From: Bos javanicus
Lineage: Eukaryota > Chordata > Mammalia > Artiodactyla > Bovidae
DNA length: 64,000 nt
Reading direction: 5' to 3'
Assembly (NCBI RefSeq): GCF_032452875.1
Contig: NC_083881.1
Coordinates: 62,317,689 to 62,381,688 of the forward strand
Positions 1-11,422 of this stretch are shown piece after piece; the stretch's first letter is position 1, and every line of letters begins with the position of its first letter. A program made the position numbers and the translations under genes. The notes beneath the pieces are model-generated. The model was given only the letters and a program-made list of their open reading frames with translations, was not told the origin of the DNA and searched no databases.

Positions 1-225
1 CAAACTGGGTCGCTCAAACAACAGAAACTTAGTTTTCACAGTTTTGGAGGCTGAAAGTCAGAGACCAGGGTGCCAGCATCGTCAGGTTCAGGTGAAGGCT
101 CTCTGGCTTGCAGACAGTTGCTTTCCTGCTTTGTCACAGGGTGGAGAGAAAGAGAGGAAGTAAGATGTCTGGTGTCTCTTCTTTTAATGGCCCCAGTCCC
201 ATCATGGGGGCCCTACCTTCGTGCA

Positions 226-466
226 CATATGCATGCTAAGTCTCTTTAGTCATGTCCGACTCTTTGTGACCCCGTGGACTGTAGCTCACTAGGCTCCTCT
301 GTCTATGGGATTCTCTAGGCAAGAATTACTGGAGTGGGTTGCTATGTCCTCCTCCAGGGGATCTACCCAACCCAGGGATTGAACCTTTGTCTCTTACATC
401 TCCTGCATTGGCAGGAAGATTCTTTACCTTCCTGTACTACCTTACCACTAGTGCTAGCTGGGAAGC
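226..466 (-). mobile_element. Bov-tA SINE
   Basis: Reverse-orientation Bov-A unit ('CATGTCCGACTCTTTGTGAC', 'GGCAAGAATTACTGGAGTGG') followed by the complement of the tRNA-Glu-derived head ('GATTGAACC', ending 'CTGGGAAGCCC'). It interrupts the MaLR LTR. Confidence 0.85.
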
Positions 467-499
467 CCTTCATGATATCCTCTAAATCTAGTTACTTCT

Positions 500-715
500 T
501 GGGAATTCCCTGGTGGTCCAGTAGGTAAGAATCTGCCTTGCAGTGCAGGGGATACAAGTTCAATCCCTGGTAGAGGAACTAAGATCCCACCCACATGCTA
601 TGGAACAACCGAGCCCATACACCCCAACGACTGAGCCCATGCGCCACGACTAGTCTTCACATCACAACTAGGACCCAAGGCAGCCAAATAAATTAAACAA
701 CAAATAACTCAACAG
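500..715 (+). mobile_element. tRNA-Glu-derived SINE (CHR type) with target-site duplication
   Basis: Starts with the typical 'GGGAATTCCCTGGTGGTCCA' head and runs into a 'CAGCCAAATAAATTAAAC' tail. Near-identical 14-bp duplications (ATCTAGTTACTTCT at 486-499, ATCTAGTTACTCCT at 716-729) define the insertion inside the MaLR LTR. Confidence 0.85.
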
Positions 716-812
716 ATCTAGTTACTCCTCCAAGGACTCATCTCTAAATATCATCACACTGGGGCCTGAATATATAAATTTGGGGGAGGAACAATTCAGT
801 CCATAGCACCAG

Positions 813-1862
813 CCAACCCACCCAAGAACCAAGACTAGCCTATTTCCCTCCCCTTTCACCTGGTAACACGGCTCCCCTCTTCCTCCATCTAGCCATAAAC
901 ATGAACTGAAGTAGAGGGACTCAGGGCCTTCTGCTTCTGCCATTTCCTTGTAGCCTCAGGCTCTGGTTTGCCTGATCTTTCCCCCTTAGGATGCACCGCT
1001 CACCTTTGACAGAACCTGTTTCATGAGAGGCAGCTCTGGCTGTGTGCTCACTTGCTGTTCCATGCTCCAACTCTACTAAGATAAGATACTCTGACCCACT
1101 TAAGGCCTAATAGCAGCAAGTAGCTGCTTTTGAATTGTGCGTAGTGCATGTATTACCCATAATGATGACAAATGACTTTTCTAAAAGTAATTTAATGATT
1201 CAGAAAACAGCTTCCCATTACCGTCAAGATAAAATCTTCACTCCCTCTGCCCAGAGAATCCAAGATCCTCAAAGACCCAGCTCCTGCCAACTCTGGGTCC
1301 TCGTCACACTCACACATGCAGATGTTAGGCTGTGTTCTAGCCCTACAATTTCCACCAAATCCACACACTTATGAGTCAGGGTGGCTGGCAGGAAATAGAT
1401 GAGACACGCAAGAGCAATAATTGAAGAGTTTACTGGACTATTTACAAAGGTGCAGACAGGGCGAGGGGAAACAAGAATGGAAGGTCATTACACTTCTAGG
1501 GCTGCAGGGGCCAATGTGAGGGAGCTGTTCCCAGGACCTAGATGAGCTGGGTCATCTCTGGGCTAGAGCTGTGGCCTCGCTGCTGCTAGGCAGGGAGGGA
1601 GCTGGGGGCCAAAGATGGGAACTGTCTCCCACTTCCCTCCATCCCGCACCTGGTGTATCCTGTTTGGCTGAACTCAGTTAGAGGCCAGCAGGCAGGGGAG
1701 CTCTGAAGGTGCACTCTGCAGAGGCCAGTCTCAGGCAGAGAGCAAGATAGACAGGGGTAGAGTGGCTCTGGAGAGGCAAACAATATGAGTATACCCATTG
1801 CAGCTTCATCAATGAGCCCCTGTGCTTACTTGCTTTTCCTTCTGCTTGAAGGGCTTGCATGG
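813..1862. other. No gene recognised; mostly unassigned sequence
   Basis: No coding signal and no confident repeat. Around 1200-1330 a pyrimidine-rich stretch resembles a very diverged L2. Around 1370-1800 the sequence has the look of an old LTR, but I cannot name it. Confidence 0.4.
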
Positions 1863-2034
1863 GGACTTCCCTGGCGGTCCAGTGGCTAAGACTCTGTGCT
1901 CCCAATGCAGGGGGTATGGGTTTGGTTCCTCATCAGGAAACTAGATCCCAAATGCTGCAACTAAGAGTTTGCATGCCACAACTAAGACCCTGTGCAGCCA
2001 AATAAATAAGTAACTAAATATTTTTTTTAAAAAA
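1863..2034 (+). mobile_element. tRNA-Glu-derived SINE (CHR type)
   Basis: 'CTTCCCTGGCGGTCCAGTGG' head, a degraded B box ('GGTTTGGTTCC'), and a 'TGCAGCCAAATAAATAAG' A/T-rich tail. Confidence 0.85.
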
Positions 2035-2169
2035 GAAAGGGAAACAAGAAAGGCTGACCCCATCCCTTTTCCTGTGCCTTGTTCACATAATAACTCATTC
2101 TCAACCATCAAGACACACGTCCTACCTTTCAATTCAAATAGTATCCTGTGTAGATTTCAATCTCACATG

Positions 2170-2325
2170 AAACACATTGCATTGTAATTGTTTATTACCC
2201 ATCTGTCTCCCTGATCAACCTAGGCGTTCATCCAGCACAGCAGCTGGACCTTTTGTATCTTTCTAATCTTAGAACCCAGCACTGGGCCTGCACCTAGGGG
2301 GTGCTCAACAGTTATATATTGATGA
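2170..2325 (+). mobile_element. L2 LINE 3' end
   Basis: Matches the L2 3' end: 'TGTAATTGTTTATTACCCAT', then 'CCCAGCACTGGGCCTGCACC' and 'GGGTGCTCAACAGTTATATA'. It is old and diverged. Confidence 0.65.
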
Positions 2326-2578
2326 GTCTCTTTATATTCCTGAAAGTAGAAGGCCCTTTCTTCTTCAGCTCTTTTAAGAGTAAACTGGAATATCTTCGTT
2401 ACTTAAGAGGAACAACAATCCCTTGATTTCCATATTGTTATAAAGTTTTAAAAACTGTTTCCTAGTCAGGGAACAAAGCCACTCACCCAGCATCCCTTCA
2501 CTAGTGATGGCTAAGGAGCGGGTAGAAGCCAGGTCTTCTGCCTCTAGTTCGTTGCTCTTTGCTCTTACCACTATGCTC

Positions 2579-2652
2579 GCGCTCAGTCACTTCGGTAGTG
2601 TCCCCCGTATGCCCCATGGATGGTACCCCACCAGTCTCCTCTGTCCATGGAA
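2579..2652 (-). mobile_element. Short degraded Bov-A fragment
   Basis: About 70 bp matching a reverse Bov-A unit ('GCTCAGTCACTTCGGTAGTG', 'CACCAGTCTCCTCTGTCCAT'), with mutations and no tRNA head. Confidence 0.6.
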
Positions 2653-3958
2653 TCCCATCACTAGATGTCCTCATGTGAAAGTGAGGGCATCGGGTGGCTC
2701 TGTGGAGGTAGTTCACATAATTTTAACAGGGGCCAATCTCAGAGGGACAATTTGAAATGAATGAGGTTAAATGCCTGGTTGAAGAAAATAGCCCCTTAAA
2801 ATATTTTTTTGCTTTCAGAACTTTGCTGTGACATTAAGAATTAAACCCCAGGAAAGGGAATATCCAATTAGATGGACCAGTTTTTTTTTTTCTTTCTCTT
2901 TTTATTTATAAAGTAAAAACATATTTGTTGGCTACAATGTAAGCTGCTGGAGGTCAAGAGGCACGTCTCCTTTACGTTTGTCTTCTGTCAGCCTTACATC
3001 AATGTGTCAGAAAAACGGCACATCATACAGAACAACCAGATGAGGCCAGCCTGACATTGCTTTGTGCGATCCCTGAGATGCTTGCTTTGGTTCACTGCAC
3101 ACTTGGAGTGGAGGAGGGTGGAGTGGAATGCAGTGGCCACCAGCGACTTGATGCCTAGCATCCATCTCTCCTTCTGACAAAACCGTCCTGGATTTCTCGC
3201 AGGAAATTGCCTCTCCTCTTCCCAGCTGTGTAGTTTGGATGGCACTGACTTCAAAGCCCAGCTGGAGAGGTGGGCTGATTGGCTAGTTAGCAGATCACAC
3301 GCTCTTGGTTACAGTGATCAGTTCAGAAATGAGCCAACGCTGTGCATTGACACAGTCACTAAGGATCCCGGGGAAAAGGCTTACTCTCTTCTCATTGGAT
3401 GTGAAAAAAGAAGGATGTGGTTGCTGGAACTGCTGCAGCCATCTGTGACCACCTAGGTCAAGGAGGTGGAGACCGAAATGGAGAGCATCGTTTGAGTCTT
3501 AGATCAGGTTGCTCCTGAACCACGTGCTCAAGTGAGCCTGCCGTCTTAGTGTTTTTAGTGTGGTAAATGGTACGTTGACTGAAGCAGTGTTTGTGGTTGA
3601 AAAGGAAAGGAGAGTTTCCTGTGGCTTTGTAGGTTAAGCCAGGGAAATGGCTGGCTGTGGATGAGGTCATACAGCAGGATAACTCAGGGAGATTTGCAAA
3701 CCACTCTTGCTTTCCTTCTGTACCGGGATCTATTCTAGAATCACTTGGAGTATCTGTGTGTGTGTATAACATTTAAAAGCCTGCCCCAGGGATTCTGATG
3801 CAAACTAGTCCAATTGCTGGACCCTTTCGACTAAGAGTAGGTCTGATTTGACCGCTTGTATCCCTACCCTGAACATAATGCCTTCACAGCTCTCTGGGAT
3901 CAGCATGTAATTGACATCCCAACAAGAACCCTAGCTTGCTAACTTTATTAGGGATATT
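2653..3958. other. No gene recognised
   Basis: Holds T-rich stretches (near 2881) and chance reading frames on both strands with no family resemblance. About 3775-3850 ('GGGATTCTGATGCAAACTAG') may be a diverged MER5-like DNA transposon. Nothing else is supported. Confidence 0.4.
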
Positions 3959-4160
3959 GGACTTCCCTGGTGGCTCAGACAGTAAAGAATCTGCCTGCAA
4001 TGCAGGAGACCCAAGTTTGATCCCTGAATTGGGAAGATCCCCTGGGGGAGGAAACGGCAACCCACTCCAGTAGTCTTTGCTGGAGAAGTCCATGGACAGA
4101 GGAGACTGGTGGGCTACAGTCCATGGGGCCACAAAGACTGAGCGACTAACACACGCACGT
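3959..4160 (+). mobile_element. Bov-tA SINE
   Basis: Complete head-to-tail copy: 'GGACTTCCCTGGTGGCTCAG' tRNA-Glu head, 'GGGAAGATCCCCTGGGGGAG' linker, Bov-A unit, and 'GACTGAGCGACTAACACACG' end. Confidence 0.9.
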
Positions 4161-4744
4161 TGAACATTCCACTCTCTCCTGGACCTTGGGCAGCGCTAAG
4201 TCGCTTCCTTCTCTCGGGGACAGCCACCCCATTGTCCCTCACTTGCTTTTTATCCCCATCTTTCCTCTTAGAACCTTACTCAGGTTTATCTTTTAGGTCC
4301 TAGAATTCATCTAGCCACAGAACTAGGAATTAAAGGTGTGAATTCGCAATACAGCTACTGACAAGGAGTGATTACAAGGATGCAGAAACACAAAAGAATA
4401 GATATTTAAAGCAACGAGTGGGAAGTGAACACTAGGAAATAGGGCTTTGAAGCCTGGAGGTTTGGCCTCTTCCTGCCTCCTCCCAGAGATGCCATACCAC
4501 TTCTCTCTTTTTTCTTTCTTGCTACAAATAATACTTGATTAAAATTTTTGTAACGCAGTTTCGCATGATGAAAAGCCAATTAATTCTCCTTGTGCTCAGC
4601 TGACCCATCAGAAGCAAAAAACTGTTTCAAGGAACAGAGGAAGGGATACGTTCTCATACCACAAAAGTGAAAGCAGGGTGAATCAGAAAACAAAATCATG
4701 AACACAGCATCCTCTGTTGAAAATGCACAATTAAGTAGTCAAGT
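4161..4744. other. Nothing recognised
   Basis: About 580 bp of moderately AT-rich sequence without an open frame of note, repeat family signature or RNA gene that I can identify. Confidence 0.4.
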
Positions 4745-4980
4745 TCTTTTTTTTTTTTAATTAATTTTTATTGGAGAAGAGTTGCTTTACAATGTGTTAG
4801 TTTCTACTGTACAGCAAGGTGAATCCATTATATATATATCTCCTCTCATTTTTGGATTTCCTTCCCATTTAAGTCACCACGGAGCACTGATGAGAGACCC
4901 TGTGCTGTATAGTAGCTATCTATTAGCTCTCTATTTTACACACAGTATCAGCAGTGTGTATAAGTCAACCCTAAGGTTCT
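4745..4980 (-). mobile_element. L1 3' end, reverse orientation
   Basis: Starts with a T run (the complement of a poly-A tail), then 'TTGCTTTACAATGTGTTAGT' and 'TACAGCAAGGTGAATCC', typical of cetartiodactyl L1 3' UTRs read backwards. It is truncated. Confidence 0.75.
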
Positions 4981-5979
4981 TGATAGAGAACTGCTTGCAG
5001 GCTGCCTCTCACATATTAGACGTGGTGGTAGCTGCTGGGAGAACTTTGTGCAGTGGAAGAAAGAGAGGGGAGGACATTGAAAGAAGAGAGAAAAGTGATC
5101 ACAGAGAATCTCTTCTCAGCTTCTCTGGATAGAAAGTCTCTGAAGCTCCAGAACATCTCATTGCCATTTTAGAAAGAGACTCCACAATAGTCTCTAAGGT
5201 GACCTAGCAGGACGTTTGACTTGACTCCATCTGTGAACATTGTCGTTAGGTATCCTGGACAATGGTAGATACTCGTAGGCCTTGCTGAAGCGCCTTCCGT
5301 TGGGAGAGCTGCCAGGTGGGCCATGATTGCTGTGAGTACCTTGGAAAGTGGAGGAGGTCCTGCCAAGCTGCAGGGTTTGTCCTCGGAGCTTCCCCCAGAG
5401 CTTGGGTAGCAGCAGCAAACTCAAGCAGTGGGCATGACTGAACACCATAGATGAAGTAACAAAAATGACACAAGGCAAAAATGCTTTAGCAAAGTCCTTT
5501 GACTAGAGTTAGTTTCATTGATATTTCTTGCCTCAGTCTTCTCTGCTAGATCCCCTGATGGTTTAGCAACCACTCCAAAAGCCAACTTAAGGCATGGGCC
5601 ATTGCCAGAGGGTGGATCTGCACTGATAGGACCAACTGTTAGCTTCTTTTCCATTAATTATAATGGATGGTTGCAGGAGGTGGGGAAGCTATCAGGCAAT
5701 TTATGCCATCTGTGCACATTTGGGAAAAGAATATCCAGATACACTTAATCCCTGAAGTATACTGGTCATAGTTTTAATAGTGCTTTTTGCATCATATTGC
5801 ATTTAGCTTGTGTATTAAGATATAGAGTACCAAAATACAAGTCCCTTCAAAGTTGAAATTATGTTTCATTCTTCTGTCCTTTTATTTTAATCTTCAAGTG
5901 ATTTTATTTCTTTTTTGTGTTATTTGTACTTCCTTTCTAAAATGAGCCTATATTAGATATATCTTTTTTAAAAAGTAAA
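4981..5979. other. Unassigned region with overlapping broken frames at 5169-5748
   Basis: Several medium-length frames overlap on both strands, and two reverse frames (5194-5478, 5421-5654) abut as if one frame had been shifted. I recognise no protein family, and there is no poly-A tract or duplication marking a processed pseudogene. Treat it as non-coding. Confidence 0.3.
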
Positions 5980-6095
5980 ATAAATAAAAATATTATAAAT
6001 ATTATTATAATATATTATAATAAATATAATTATAATATATATAATATACAATATTATATATATTATAATATTATAATATAATAATAACAAATATT
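5980..6095. repeat. AT-rich low-complexity tract
   Basis: More than 100 bp made almost only of A and T, in irregular TATAATA and ATTATAAT units that are largely self-complementary and could form hairpins. Confidence 0.9.
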
Positions 6096-6099
6096 ATTT

Positions 6100-6330
6100 A
6101 TTTACTTGACTGCATATCATTCATTCCATTCCATAAAATTCACCCTTTTAAAGTGCACAGTTTAGGGATTTTGTAGGTAGTTTTGAATAATCTTCATTAT
6201 CCAATTTCAGAAATATTTCTGTCATCCCTCAAAAGAAGCCCTGCGCCCATTAACAATCACTCCACAACCCCCTTCCCCTGTAAGCCTCTGGCAACTACTG
6301 ATTTGCTCCATGTGACCCCATGATCAACTA
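6100..6330 (-). mobile_element. Old L1M-type 3' region, reverse orientation
   Basis: 'AAAATTCACCCTTTTAAAGT', 'CAGTTTAGGGATTTTGTAGG' and 'GCCTCTGGCAACTACTGATT' are hallmark stretches of mammalian-wide L1M 3' ends on the reverse strand. Confidence 0.7.
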
Positions 6331-6789
6331 GTCAAATTCACAGGTCTCTGTGAGTCAGACTATCCTGATTACTGCTTTGACTTGTTGTCCATCATGGTAA
6401 CCATGTCCACCTTGCCTTTGGAGATTAAACGCCACCATTTTGCTGCCAGTATCCATCCTCCTGAAGCAGCTGTCTTGATAAAATAGTTGAATGGACTTTT
6501 GAAGACTCAATTGCAGTACCCAGTAGGTGACAATACCTTGTAGGGCTAGGAAAGGACCCCTAGGTTTCTGATTATGCTCTAAAGCCGTGTCCAATATATG
6601 AGACTGTCTCCTATAGCCAGGATTCATGAGTCTATCAAACGGTAGATATGTGAGTGGCTGGTAATCCACTAGCAGATTTTTTCTTCTCATCCCTGTGTCT
6701 TTAGGCTTTGCTGGTCTAGAGATGTAAATTTCAAAGGGAGGTATAGTTCTACCAAGAGACACAATGATTTCCTTGAACTGAAAGTTGAC
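6331..6789. other. Unassigned; 135-codon reverse frame, possibly part of an old ERVL internal region
   Basis: A reverse-strand frame at 6355-6762 stays open for 135 codons, but I recognise no domain in it. Because 6790-7317 resembles ERVL internal sequence, this could be an inverted or more diverged part of the same old element. Confidence 0.3.
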
Positions 6790-7317
6790 ATGGTCACCTG
6801 GTCATTTTGGGGTCCCCATGTCTCCAGATCAGTAGGCAAAGAAGGATAATTGATTCTGATTACCATGGAGAAATTGAGCATTCATTACATGAGAGAGTTG
6901 AGAAAGGTTATGCCTGGAATCAGAAGAAGTTAAGGGTGTCTCTTTGTACTACCACTTCCGTAATCAAGGTCAATGGGAAACTAAAACAACCCATTCAGGC
7001 TAGATTGCTAATGCCTGACCCTTTAGTAAAGAAAGCCTGGGTCACCCCACCAGGTAAAGAACCATGTCCAGTTGAGGTGCTTGCTGAGGGCAAAGAGAAT
7101 GTGGAATGGGAAGTTGAAGAACGTAGTTATAAATATTATGATTGGGTGACCAGTTGCAAGAATGAGGACTACTTATTTTAAGTATTTCTTCCTTAGTCTC
7201 TATGAATATGTTTGTATATATGTTAAGCAAATATATTTTTTCTTCCCTCTCTATCCCCTTATCATCAAACATAAGCTATATTAGTAAAAGTTAAATTTAT
7301 ATCACAATATTCAAGTT
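6790..7317 (+). mobile_element. ERVL-like endogenous retrovirus internal fragment (dUTPase-like end of pol)
   Basis: A forward frame at 6807-7181 contains 'IIDSDYHGEI', resembling the dUTPase segment near the 3' end of ERVL pol, then 'VTPPGKEPCPVEVLAEGKEN', which I recall from the same region of these elements. The following AT-rich piece to 7317 fits the sequence between pol and the 3' LTR. It is old and partial: integrase and both LTRs are not visible, and it is cut at 7318 by the BovB insertion. The assignment rests on recalled motifs. Confidence 0.5.
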
Positions 7318-7570
7318 AAAGGAGTACATCAAGGTTGTATATTGTCACCCGGCTTATTTAACTTATATGCAGAGTACATCATGGGAAACATTGGGCTGGA
7401 GGAAGCACAAGCTGGAATCAAGATTGCCGGGAGAAATATCAATAACCTCAGATATGCAGATGACACCACCCTTATGGCAGAAAGTGAAGAAGAACTAAAG
7501 AGCCTCTTGATGAAAGTGAAAGAGAAGAGTGAAAAAGCTGGCTTAAAGCTCAACATTCAGAAAACTAAGA

Positions 7571-10442
7571 GGAGGAGCCAAGATGGCGGAGGAGTTGGAC
7601 GGGGAGAACACTTTCCCCCCTACAAATTCATCAAAAGAACATTTAAATGCTGAGTAAATTCCACAAAACAACTTCTGAAGGCCGGCAGAGGGCATCAGGC
7701 ACCCAGAAAAGCAACCCAAGTCTTCGAAAGGAGGTAGGAAAAAATAAAAAAGACAAAGAGATAAAAGAGGGAGGGATGGAGTTCCGTCCCGGGAAGGGAG
7801 TCTTAAAAAGAGAGAAGTTTCCAAACACCAGGAAACCTTCTCACTGCCAAATCTGTGCCGAGCTTTGGAAGCACAAAGGGCAACATAACAGGGAGGAAAA
7901 ATAAATAAACAATTAAAACCCGCAGATTGTGAGACCTAGGGTAACTCCCCCAGCGGAGAAGCAGCGCAGACGCCTGCACATGCCATTAGCAAGCGGGGGC
8001 TGGGCAGGGAGGCGTGGCGCGGGCTGCATGGCTTAGAGTAAGGACCTGGCCTGAATACCCTGAGTGCTATCTGAGCGAAATAATTTGGGCTAGCAAACCA
8101 GACTGTGGGATATCTACCACACGAAAAGCCAGCCCTAACTTAAGACACCACCAGCCCCATGCACGGAACAAAGGACTGAACAGAGATAGCCGGCTGCAGA
8201 CCATCCCCCTCCAGTGACAGGCAGCCAGAACCGGAAGGGGGCAATCGCAGCCCCAGAGAGACATTATCTATAAAACTGTAAGCAGGCTTCTTTGCTAACT
8301 AAAACTTCTTGGGGGTCTGGACGGTCAACATCTGCCTGAGAAGGTGCGCCGGTTGTACACCTAGATAACCGAGCGGCAGGGAGGCGATAAGTCGCAGCAA
8401 TTGCACTCTCCAAACACCTCATCACCTGAGCTGCTTGGACCTGGGAAGGGCACAAAACGCAGGCCCAAATGAGTCTGCACCTCTGAGGACTACCCGAGTG
8501 CCTGAACCTGAGCGGCTTGGACCTGGGAGGTGCAGGCAGCCCAGGGCTGGCCACGAATGGTTCCTGGAGTAGCAACCTAGAGCCTGAGCAGCGTGGCAGG
8601 GAGGCTACACGCGCCGTGAGCGGGGGCAGACCCAGTGTGGCTGAGGCACTGCGAGCACACGCCAGTGTTATTTGTTTGCAGCATCCCTCCCTCCCTCCCC
8701 ACAGAGTGACTGAACAAGTGAGCCTTAAAAAAAAAAAAAAAAGTGTCCTCCACCGTCCCCTTTGTGTCAGGGCGGAAACCAGACACTGAAGAGACCAGCA
8801 AACAGAAGAAGCTATAACAGAGGGAATCGCCTTGGAAGCTACAGGCAATAGATTAAAACCCTGTGGTTACTACCGACTACATAGGAAGGGGCCTATAGAT
8901 CTTGAGAAATATAAGTCGGACCAAGGAACTAGCCAAAAATGAACTGAACCCACAATACTCACAACAAAACCAGAGAAAGTCCTAGATATATTTTTACTAT
9001 TTTTATGATCATTCATTCTTTTTTTTTTCAATTTTTTAAAAAAATTCTAAGTCCTCTATTATTTCTTTAATTTTCACTTTTATAACTTATTACTTTGCAA
9101 AAAAAAAGACCTTTTTTTTTTACAGCAAACTTCATATATATATTTTTTTATAATTTTTGACCTTGTTTTTTTTTCTTTTTTCTTTTTTTCTTCTTTTCTT
9201 TAACATTGTATTTTTGAAATTCCAAACTCTACTCTAGATTTTTAATTTTAGCTTTTCGGTATTTGTTATCAATTTTGTACCTATATTTCCTTTATAATTT
9301 TCGTGACCTTGTTTGTTTTTGTTTGTTCTTTTTTCTCTCTTTCTTTTCCTTCTTCTTTTCTTTAACATCGTATTTTTGAAATTCCAAACTCTACTCTAAA
9401 TTTTTAATTTTCCCTTTTATATATTTGTTACCAATTTTGTACCTTTAAGAATCCAATCTTCAGTACCCATTTTTCACTACGGAGCAAGATTACTGGCTTG
9501 ACTGCTCTCTCTCCCTTTGGACTCTCCTTTTTCTCCACCAGGTTGCCTGTGTCTCCCCCCTAACCCCTCTCTGCTCTACCCAACTCTGTGAATTTCTGTG
9601 AGTTCCAGACGGTGGAGAACACTTAGGGAACTGATTACTGGCTGGATCTGTCTCCCTCCTTTTCATTCCCCTCTTTTATCCTTCTGGCCACCTCTGTCTC
9701 CTTCCTCCTTCTTCTCTTCTCTGTATAACTCCGTGAACATCTATGAGCAGTCCAGTTGTGGAGTGCACATGAGGAAGTGATTACTGGCTAGCGCACTCTC
9801 TCCTCTATTGATTCCACCTCATCTCATTTGGATCACCTCTAACTCCCTCCTCCCTCTTCTCTTCTCCATGTAATGCTGTGAACCTCTCTGGGTGACCCTC
9901 ACGGTAGAGAAACTTTTCATCTTTAACGTAGATGTTTTATCAATGGTGCTGTATAGAAGGAGAAGTTTTGAAACTACTGTAAAAATAAGACCAATAACTG
10001 GAAGCAGGAGGCTTAAGTCCAAACCCTGTCTCCAGGGAACTCCTGACTCCAAGGAACATTAATTGACAGGAGCTCATCAAACGCCTCCATACCTACACTG
10101 AAACCAAGCACCACACAAGGGCCAACAAGTTCCAGGGCAAGACATACCAAACAAATTCTCCAGCAACAAAGGAACACAGCCCTGAGCTCCAAGATACAGG
10201 CTGCCCAAAGTCACCCCAAAACCATAGACATCACATAACTCATTACTGGACACTTCACTGCACTCCAGAGAGAAGAAATACAGCTCCACCCACCAGAACA
10301 CCAACACAAGCTTCCCTAACCAAGAAACCTTGACAAGCCACCTGTACAAACCCACACACAGCGAGGAAATGCCACAATAAAGAGAACTCCACAAACTGCC
10401 AGAATACAGAAAGGACACCCCAAAATCAGCAATTTAAACAAG
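7571..10442 (+). promoter_or_regulatory. L1 5' UTR and internal promoter, with YY1-like site
   Basis: The first 20 bases contain CAAGATGGCGG (7579-7589), matching the YY1 site that positions transcription starts in L1 5' ends. The first 1.2 kb is GC-rich with scattered CpGs. An A run at 8728-8743 is followed by T-rich tandem blocks (9150-9900). Whether this copy still initiates transcription cannot be seen from sequence. Confidence 0.65.
9150..9900 (+). repeat. Tandem units of about 146 bp inside the L1 5' UTR
   Basis: Two arrays follow each other. In the T-rich block, GACCTTG recurs at 9159 and 9305 (146 bp apart), and TAACATTGTA / TAACATCGTA recur at 9201 and 9363, the longer step reflecting T-tract length differences. 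In the next block GATTACTGGCT recurs at 9488, 9633 and 9779, steps of 145 and 146 bp. Units are diverged from one another. Confidence 0.75.
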
Positions 10443-11371
10443 ATGAAGAGACAGAGGAATACCCAGCAGATAAAGGAACAGGACAAATGCCCACCAAACC
10501 GAACAAAAGAGAAAGAGATAGGGAATCTACCTGATAAAGAATTCTGAATAATGATAGTGAAATTGATCCAAAATCTTGAAATCAAAATGGAATCACAGAT
10601 AAATAGCCTGGAGACAAGGATTGAGAAGATGCAAGAAAGGTTTAACAAGGACCTAGAAGAAATAAAAAAGGGTCAATATATAATGAATAATGCAATAAAT
10701 GAAATTAAAAACACTCTGGAGGCAACAAATAGTAGAATAACAGAGGCAGAAGATAGGATTAGTGAATTAGAAGATAGAATGGTAGAAATAAATGAGTCAA
10801 AGAGAATAAAAGAAAAACGAATTAAAAGAAATGAGGACAATCTCAGAGACCTCCAGGACAATATTAAACACTACAACATTCGAATCATAGGGGTCCCAGA
10901 AGAAGAAGACAAAAAAAAAAAGACCATGAGAAAATACTTGAGGAGATAATAGTTGAAAACTTCCCTAAAATGGGGAAGGAAACAATCACCCAAGTCCAAG
11001 AAACCCAGAGAGTCCCAAACAGGATAAACCCAAAGCGAAACACTCCAAGACACATATTAATCAAATTAACAAAGATCAAACACAAAGAACAAATATTAAA
11101 AGCAGCAAGGGAAAAACAACAAATAACACACAAGGGAATTCCCATAAGGGTAACAGCTGATCTTTCAATAGAAACTCTTCAAGCCAGGAGGGAATGGCAA
11201 GACATACTTAAAGTGATGAAAGAAAATAACCTACAGCCCAGATTATTGTACCCAGCAAGGATCTCATTCAAATATGAAGGAGAAATCAAAAGCTTTTCAG
11301 ACAAGCAAAAGCTGAGAGAATTCTGCACCACCAAACCAGCTCTCCAACAAATACTAAAGGATATTCTCTAG
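10443..11371 (+). pseudogene. L1 ORF1 (RNA-binding chaperone), broken by one stop and one frameshift
   Basis: L1 ORF1 encodes the trimeric RNA-binding protein that packages L1 RNA. The start at 10443 ('MKRQRNTQQIKEQ') fits the family. A TGA at codon 35 (10545-10547) interrupts it. After it the frame carries a coiled-coil-like stretch rich in E, K, I and N (10551-10860) and the RRM-like start 'IRIIGVPEEED'. In the A run at 10911-10921 (11 As, where 9 or 12 would keep frame) the frame shifts. The C-terminal domain follows in another frame ('RHILIKLTKIKHK', 'FKYEGEIKSFSDKQKLREF') to a stop at 11369-11371. All expected domains are present, so decay is by point lesions, not truncation. Confidence 0.9.
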
Positions 11372-11422
11372 ACAGGAAACACAAAAACGGTGTATAAATT
11401 CGAACCCAAAACAATAAAGTAA

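Larger units (their letters stand above)
1..812 (-). mobile_element. MaLR-type LTR, reverse orientation, cut by window edge and split by two SINEs
   Basis: Pieces at about 1-225, 467-499 and 716-812 match the reverse complement of an MST/MLT1-like mammalian LTR. The left piece has the 'AAACAACAGAAA' tract beside the LTR polyadenylation region, and the right piece has 'GGGGGAGGAACAATTCAG' near the LTR start. The left edge is cut by the window. The subfamily is not resolved. Confidence 0.65.

Noticed and set aside
5980..6095. AT-rich palindromic tract as an origin or matrix attachment site
   Set aside because: Only composition supports it. Low-complexity AT runs are common in this genome type and no specific motif was found.
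6355..6762. 135-codon reverse frame considered as a gene
   Set aside because: No domain recognised, no start or splice context, and it adjoins an old ERVL-like fragment. Kept only as unassigned sequence.
8264..8848. 194-codon reverse frame
   Set aside because: It is antisense within the L1 5' UTR, GC-rich and not a known L1 product in this family. Chance frame.
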